Positions 58,126 to 64,000 of a stretch of 64,000 nt of DNA are shown piece by piece. Position 1 is the stretch's first letter. The number at the start of each line of letters is the position of its first letter. The position numbers were made by a program, and so were the translations under genes. Source of the stretch: Ficedula albicollis. Taxonomy: Eukaryota; Chordata; Aves; Passeriformes; Muscicapidae. The stretch covers positions 1,250,350 to 1,314,349 of the forward strand of contig NC_021676.1 in assembly GCF_000247815.1 (NCBI RefSeq). The letters are read 5' to 3'. The notes below the pieces were generated by a model. That model ran no database searches and was not told the origin of the DNA. It was given only the letters and a program-made list of their open reading frames with translations.

Positions 58126-61100
58126 TCCTTGCTCAGACAAACACACGAGCAGCACCTTGCTTTGTCAGTGCCTGGCAATGTGGAATATTCCCCTGCTTGG
58201 GAACTCCCCTGTTTTCCTCCAGGTAAACAAATCTTGGGGGCTGCTCAGAAAGCCTGGATCTGTACAGGCAATTTGAGAGATTTTTTTTCCCGTGATTTTC
58301 AGAGAATAAAAAATACATATATACAGAAATACTACTCTGATACTTCATTAAACCCAGCACACAGCACTTGATAATGCACAAATATGGATTTATTTGACAC
58401 ATGGAGATAGATGCATCATTATAGAAGGGGTGCACTGGAGTGCACTGGTGATCAAACTAAGCCCAACCTGTTGAAAATTGTATTTCCACTTTATTAACTC
58501 CAATCATTCATCAACTTGCAGAGAAATTCTTGCTCAAACAACATCTTTCTCAAAGGGTGCTTTGGGGAACAGAATACATGGCTTGTTTTAAAAACTGATA
58601 TATTTTGTTTTAATAAAATGTTTGGCTTTGAGTACACAGACTGATACACTCTGTCAAAACGTGTTAGATCCCCAGATAACTGCATAACACCAGAGTATTC
58701 TCTGACACGTTTTTGAAGTCTATTTTTACTTAGTTTTGTCTATTATTTTATTTATGTTCGGCGCTAGGCTTTATTTTTATTTATTCGCATTTGTTGCTTT
58801 CAAAGTTGAGTCCTGGCATTTCATCTCTAAGTCCTGGGTACTTTTGGTGTGCTCAGGGGGAGACTGCTGGGACTGGGATGAGCAAAATTTGTCCTAGCTG
58901 CTGCCTCCCTCAGGATATGGATCTAGCATGGAATTAGGCTGAGGCAGGGCCATGCTCAGCTGTGCTCAAGCACTTCCAAAGAAGAATTCTCCACTGCCCA
59001 GGAATGGGTTTACACTGCAGACAGGAAAAACTGATTTCCAATTCTTCCAGATCTGACTCAAACTCTCATTTACTTGAAGGGCCTGCTATAAACCCTGGCA
59101 AGGTGTTATTATCCTACATAAAAGAAATGTGAGGGAATACCTCAGGGGTGAATTAGCCTATATCAAAACAAGCAAGTGAAACTAAATTATTTGTGTCCAA
59201 AGTTCCAAGGAATAAAAAGGACAGAATTCTAAAATTCCAGCAAATAACTGATTAGTTAGCATTCTTTATAATCTCTCTGCTCTGCTGAACATTTTGCCAG
59301 ATTGAGTTTCCCAAGGCAAAAATGCAGTTCTAGTTTATAAATAATTTCCTGAGTCCACAGGAACACCTCTACAGAACTTACAGGCAATAAACAATCTCAC
59401 AGGCATCTGAAATATCCTTCCTTTTTTTACCACAGTTTTTTCCCTCCACACTGTTTTCGCAGACAGACTCTGAATATGATCATCTCCTGAGTATTTGCTC
59501 ACCCCTCCTTTCAGCACTTACGCTGTTTTAGCAGGGAGATTTATATACCAGCAGCAAAATACCTTTCAAAGTCCAGCAGGTAAAATTTGGTACCATTTGG
59601 AAGGATCCATCTGGATCAATTTACAGGAACAAATGGCCAAATCCTGAATGTTGAGACTATTATATGAAATCCAAGGCAAACATAAAAAAACTCAGGGGGG
59701 ACTCAGAGTGCTCAGATACACCTTAGTGAGAGACACAATTTAACCCAAATATATCACTTGTAAACTTTTGTATCGTTCTCTGTAAGGTTATTCCAGTCAT
59801 CTGCATTGAGAAATCCCTGTTCTTCATGTGTAAATGAGCAGAAGAATTGAAGAAAAGTTTCCCTTCTATTCCATTCTCATGCCCATCTGCTTCTTCCCAT
59901 CCAGAATCCATCCTCAGCTCCTCAAAACCCCTTTGTCACAGGTGAACAATGCTGGTATTTCTGCTGGGTATTACAGGAATAGCACATCTTCCCTGTGAAT
60001 GGCTGCAGAGCTCAACAACCCTAAATTAAGTTTCTGTGCGTTGTGGAGGTGCCTGGATTGCCCAGCAGCTGCAGCTCTGCTCCTCCCCAAGGCACACAAT
60101 GTACCACGGATGGAATGCCTGCACAAAATAATTCAGGTATTTGTACTAATATTCACTGCAGGAGATGCAGAGTTTAGTGTGAAATTCATCTGAAAAGCAG
60201 CTTTTCAAAGAGAGGAGCTGCCTGCCTTTCAGTGCATGTGAGGTAGAGCACAGATGCACAAACCCATTCCCTCTGTGGGTGCTTTTCGTGCTATCAAAAA
60301 TTCCTTCCAGGAATTCAATTTTCTGAAAGGCAGTAAAAGCACAGAGAGGCCTAGAACCTGAAAGAGAGCACCAAAATACGGTGAAGCCTCCAAAAACACT
60401 GGAAATGTCATGATTCCGATAAAGAGGGAAGGAAGCAGGGATATTGTTTCGCCCTGCCCTTTGTTTCCTTCCCTCATTTCTCTGTTCTGCTCTGCAGTCT
60501 GGAGCAGCAGTGTGGATAGTCCTAATTAGAGCTGGAAGCCTTCGTGGGGAGGAAGAGCTGAGCCAAAATCTGAGAGGCTGAACAGCCCCAAAAAGCCCAG
60601 GCTGGAGACGTGAGCTCTGCTCTGCCCAGGGACAGCAGCACCACGGAGCAGTGACAAGGAGATCAAGTTAACAAGACCTGCTGGGAGGAATTTGCTGCAA
60701 ACAAAAGGGTAGATGGGTCTTTCTGGTTCCAATATGTTCTGTGTTGACTTTATGAGCTTTTCCCTCTCTCCAAAAAAAAGAAAAAAAAAAAAGTCACAGG
60801 GATCTTGGTGGGCAGCGTAAGGAAATCATGGAGAAGTTAAATAGCAGCAGAAGGGCTGATGGCTGAGAGGAGCAGAGCCAAAATCCCACATGAGTGACAA
60901 ACAAGCAGTGGGAATCGGAGGAAGGCACTGCAATGTCAGGATGCTGAGAACAGGATGGATTACAGAGCCCATCATTTCTGATAAACAGCCCCCTTGGAAT
61001 AAAGCTCTAATACCTCACTGGATAAAGCTGAACAAACAGGTCAAATATCTGCTCTGCAGCGTTAAGGAGAGGCTGAGACTCTGCTGCTCTCTGTCTTTCT

Positions 61101-63380
61101 GGGTTTGGATCCTCTCTGGCTCCTGCTGTGCTTGTGGGGAATGAAACAGGACAAAGCTGGCAGGGCCATGGAGCCTCAGGAATGTGTGATGCCTCCCTCC
61201 AAAGTGGATTATTGACAGGAGTCATTCCTGATGGGAATTTGCACCCCGAACGAGGAGCACAGTCCTGAGATCACTAATTAGCCAAATACACTCATTAAAT
61301 AATCCAAAGCCAGAGAAGAGCTCACCACTGTTGTGAGTTAGGACTTGCAATCTGTTTATCCTGCCAAAATGACACATTCCTAAAGCTCTTATACCTAACT
61401 GAACTCTGCTGGTTTTCAAGGGGTTTCTGTGATACTCCAGCTGCAGCAGGTAAGATTTATAAAAGCACACAATATTTTATGTCATACCTTTCATCCCGAG
61501 ATATTTCAAAATCTTAAATTAAATTATTAAAATAATTTATTACAGCTCTGTAGTGCAGCCCTACTCTATAGTGGGATGAACTAACCATTATTTCAAAGAC
61601 CACAGCACACCAGGTTTGCAAAAATAAAATAAAAATCCTGAAGTGACTGTTAACCTAAATGCAGATTAGTATCAACAGCAAATCACTTGGGTAATTCTTT
61701 CAGGATTGACTAAGGAAGTCTGAAATAATTTCTCACAGGTTGCTAAATGCCAGTTAGCAGGGGGCCTTTCCCTTATTTGTTTGTCTTCTTTATGAAGAAA
61801 GACTTTTGCCTACCTGAGCTAGACCCAGAACTGTCAGCTGCTCCCCAGCTCCTGCATAAACCACTGAGGTGTCCAGACCCTGAGAATTATTTGAAATTAA
61901 TATCTGAAACCATCTGGTCAAGAAAAATACACAGAAGCTTGAAAAAAAAAACCAAAAACAACTGGCAGGAGACAGAGGCATAATTATTTCAATTTGAGCA
62001 TCCACACAGAGGCAATGCTAAGGCAGGACCAGGGGAACCAAGAATTTAATTTCTCTGCTCCAAACTTTCTGCCAGTCTGGAAGAATAACTGCGACTGCTG
62101 CTGTCTGCAAACGCTCTCAGCAAAAGCCTTAACGTTCCAAATGGGCCTGCAAATCTCATTCCTGCATGGTTTTAAAGTTGTTTAGCTCTGAATCAGCAGT
62201 CTAAAAGTGTGTTTAAACACTGCAGGTAACCATTTCCCATGGAACAAATAGGGAGGAAATCAGGTTATGGCGAGGGCACCCAGCAGGGCTCTGCCACTGT
62301 CTGCTCCGTGTCAATGCAAAGTGATTCCTTTAAGAAAGACACTCGGGGAGAAGGGAACAGATTGTGGGAAACATGTTCTGCATGCAAGAAAGAGCCAGGA
62401 GATGGAATGCTGGATACTATGAGATAATTATGCACGGGGAAGAAGAGAAGAATCAGACAGGGTAGCAGCAGAATAACAATATTTCAGGAGATGGGAGCTG
62501 TACCAAGCAGGCAGCACAAGGCAGATAATAGATGAGCATCCTCTCCCACTCTGTGCTCACTTACTAATTCATGGAAAATAACTGCCACACTGCAAGTTTC
62601 TGATGGTTTATCATTGTTCAGGCCACTAAAACTACTGGTTTTGCCAACCACTGAGTTATGAACTAAACAAGAAACATGCTACAGAGAACTGTAAATGTTT
62701 ATGCATTAAATTTAAAAAAAAATACTTCCAGACATACTAAAAAAAAATGGATTATGACAGCTGGAAAATTGAGCAAAGGTTGCTGTAATAAGCACAAAAA
62801 AAATCCTAGCTAGAAAAACGCTAAGTAGGCACAAATCTGAGCTGTGGGCAGCCCAAAACCTCTCTGTTTGTGACCTTCACTCCAGGGGGGCTGTAAGGAA
62901 CAAAAATCTCCCTGGGTACCTCACACCCACAAAAATCTGAGAGCACTCAAAGGAGCATGGGATGGAAATGGGGTTCACTGACACAAGATCAAGATTTGGA
63001 TGGATTTCCACTGGTTCTACCAAGGGTCTAGCAGAACATAACATATTTCATCTATCAAAAGAGTGGATCACTTTAGTGATTAATGGAAGACAATGATACT
63101 TTGAGTGGGAATTTTTGTTATTTTGTGGTTTTGTACTATAGAGTCACTAAAGGGGCTACAAAAGTGATGCACAGCCAAGAGAAATGACCCATTAAAAAAC
63201 AAATCTGATTCTTCTCCATTTTCAAATCCACTTGATTACTGGGAGTTTGAAATTTCAACATTTCAACTCTTCATGAATTTCTTTTTTAGAAGAGAGAATG
63301 TAAGTAGAGAAGAGAGGCTGAAAATACCTATTGGGAAAATGGCACAGGGAAACAAAAGGTACTGGCAAACAAAAACAGCA
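58126..63380. other. single-copy noncoding sequence
   Basis: This 5-kb stretch holds an A-rich run at about 60772-60792 and several AT-rich stretches (58600-58800, 61480-61540). GC-richer parts lie at about 60480-60640 and 61060-61140. No coding exon, RNA gene or clear mobile element could be supported; open frames stay below 85 codons. Confidence 0.45.

Positions 63381-64000
<620 letters not shown>

Noticed and set aside
60530..60670. Possible second CR1 fragment (GAGGCTGAACAGCCCC)
   Set aside because: Only a short resemblance to a CR1 internal segment, without the diagnostic 3' end; could be chance.

Overview
The window is vertebrate nuclear DNA, most likely from a bird and probably a passerine. 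The best support is a CR1 LINE 3' end at about 57990-58125, two or three LTR fragments that read like avian endogenous retrovirus LTRs (42809-43139, about 55700-56300, and less surely about 13840-14480), low CpG outside the LTR-like patches, and short microsatellites. There is no bacterial-style gene organisation. I could not recognise a protein-coding exon, tRNA, rRNA or CRISPR array on either strand. Long open frames occur only where a tandem repeat unit is a multiple of three bases or where a homopolymer cannot contain a stop. I read the window as intergenic or deep intronic.

The striking content is repetitive. Eight pure poly-C tracts, all with C on the given strand, total about 3.5 kb: 1-988, 18231-18402, 20721-20788, 26071-26249, 32258-32440, 43665-44971, 46414-46449 and 63399-64000. 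All six internal tracts lie between two copies of the same or very similar flanking sequence. One tract (46414-46449, 36 C) has a nearly identical paralogous locus 0.3 kb away, where the same position holds only CCCC. Either these are extreme homopolymer expansions or they are a systematic sequencing or consensus artefact. I think artefact or strong length inflation is more likely for the kilobase tracts, but the paralogue shows a genuine short C run existed at one of them.

Minisatellites: a 36-bp unit in exactly 32 copies (3034-4185), a 20-21-bp AT-rich unit (28127-28290), a 27-28-bp unit (32216-32665), a 40-bp unit (35474-35790), a 43-bp compound unit broken by the 1.3-kb poly-C (about 43150-45015), and an 18-19-bp degenerate unit (about 47797-48519). 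There is also a 275-bp perfect (CTTT)n at 27181-27455.

Local tandem segmental duplications are unusually dense. The units are 405 bp (6318-7127), 144 bp (7194-7470), 65 bp (23124-23252), 337 bp (24254-24927, with an older diverged copy at 26452-26635), about 460 bp (32556-33504), 670 bp (35866-37159), about 326/291 bp (46283-46899) and 1148 bp (50171-52395). Several pairs differ at only one or a few bases and some contain nested smaller duplications. This could be real recent duplication or false duplication in the assembly. The remaining sequence is single-copy noncoding DNA. A few AT-rich stretches full of homeodomain-like TAATTA motifs (15101-15760, 21590-21960, 25480-25930, 56520-56900) are the best candidates for conserved regulatory elements, judged by eye only.
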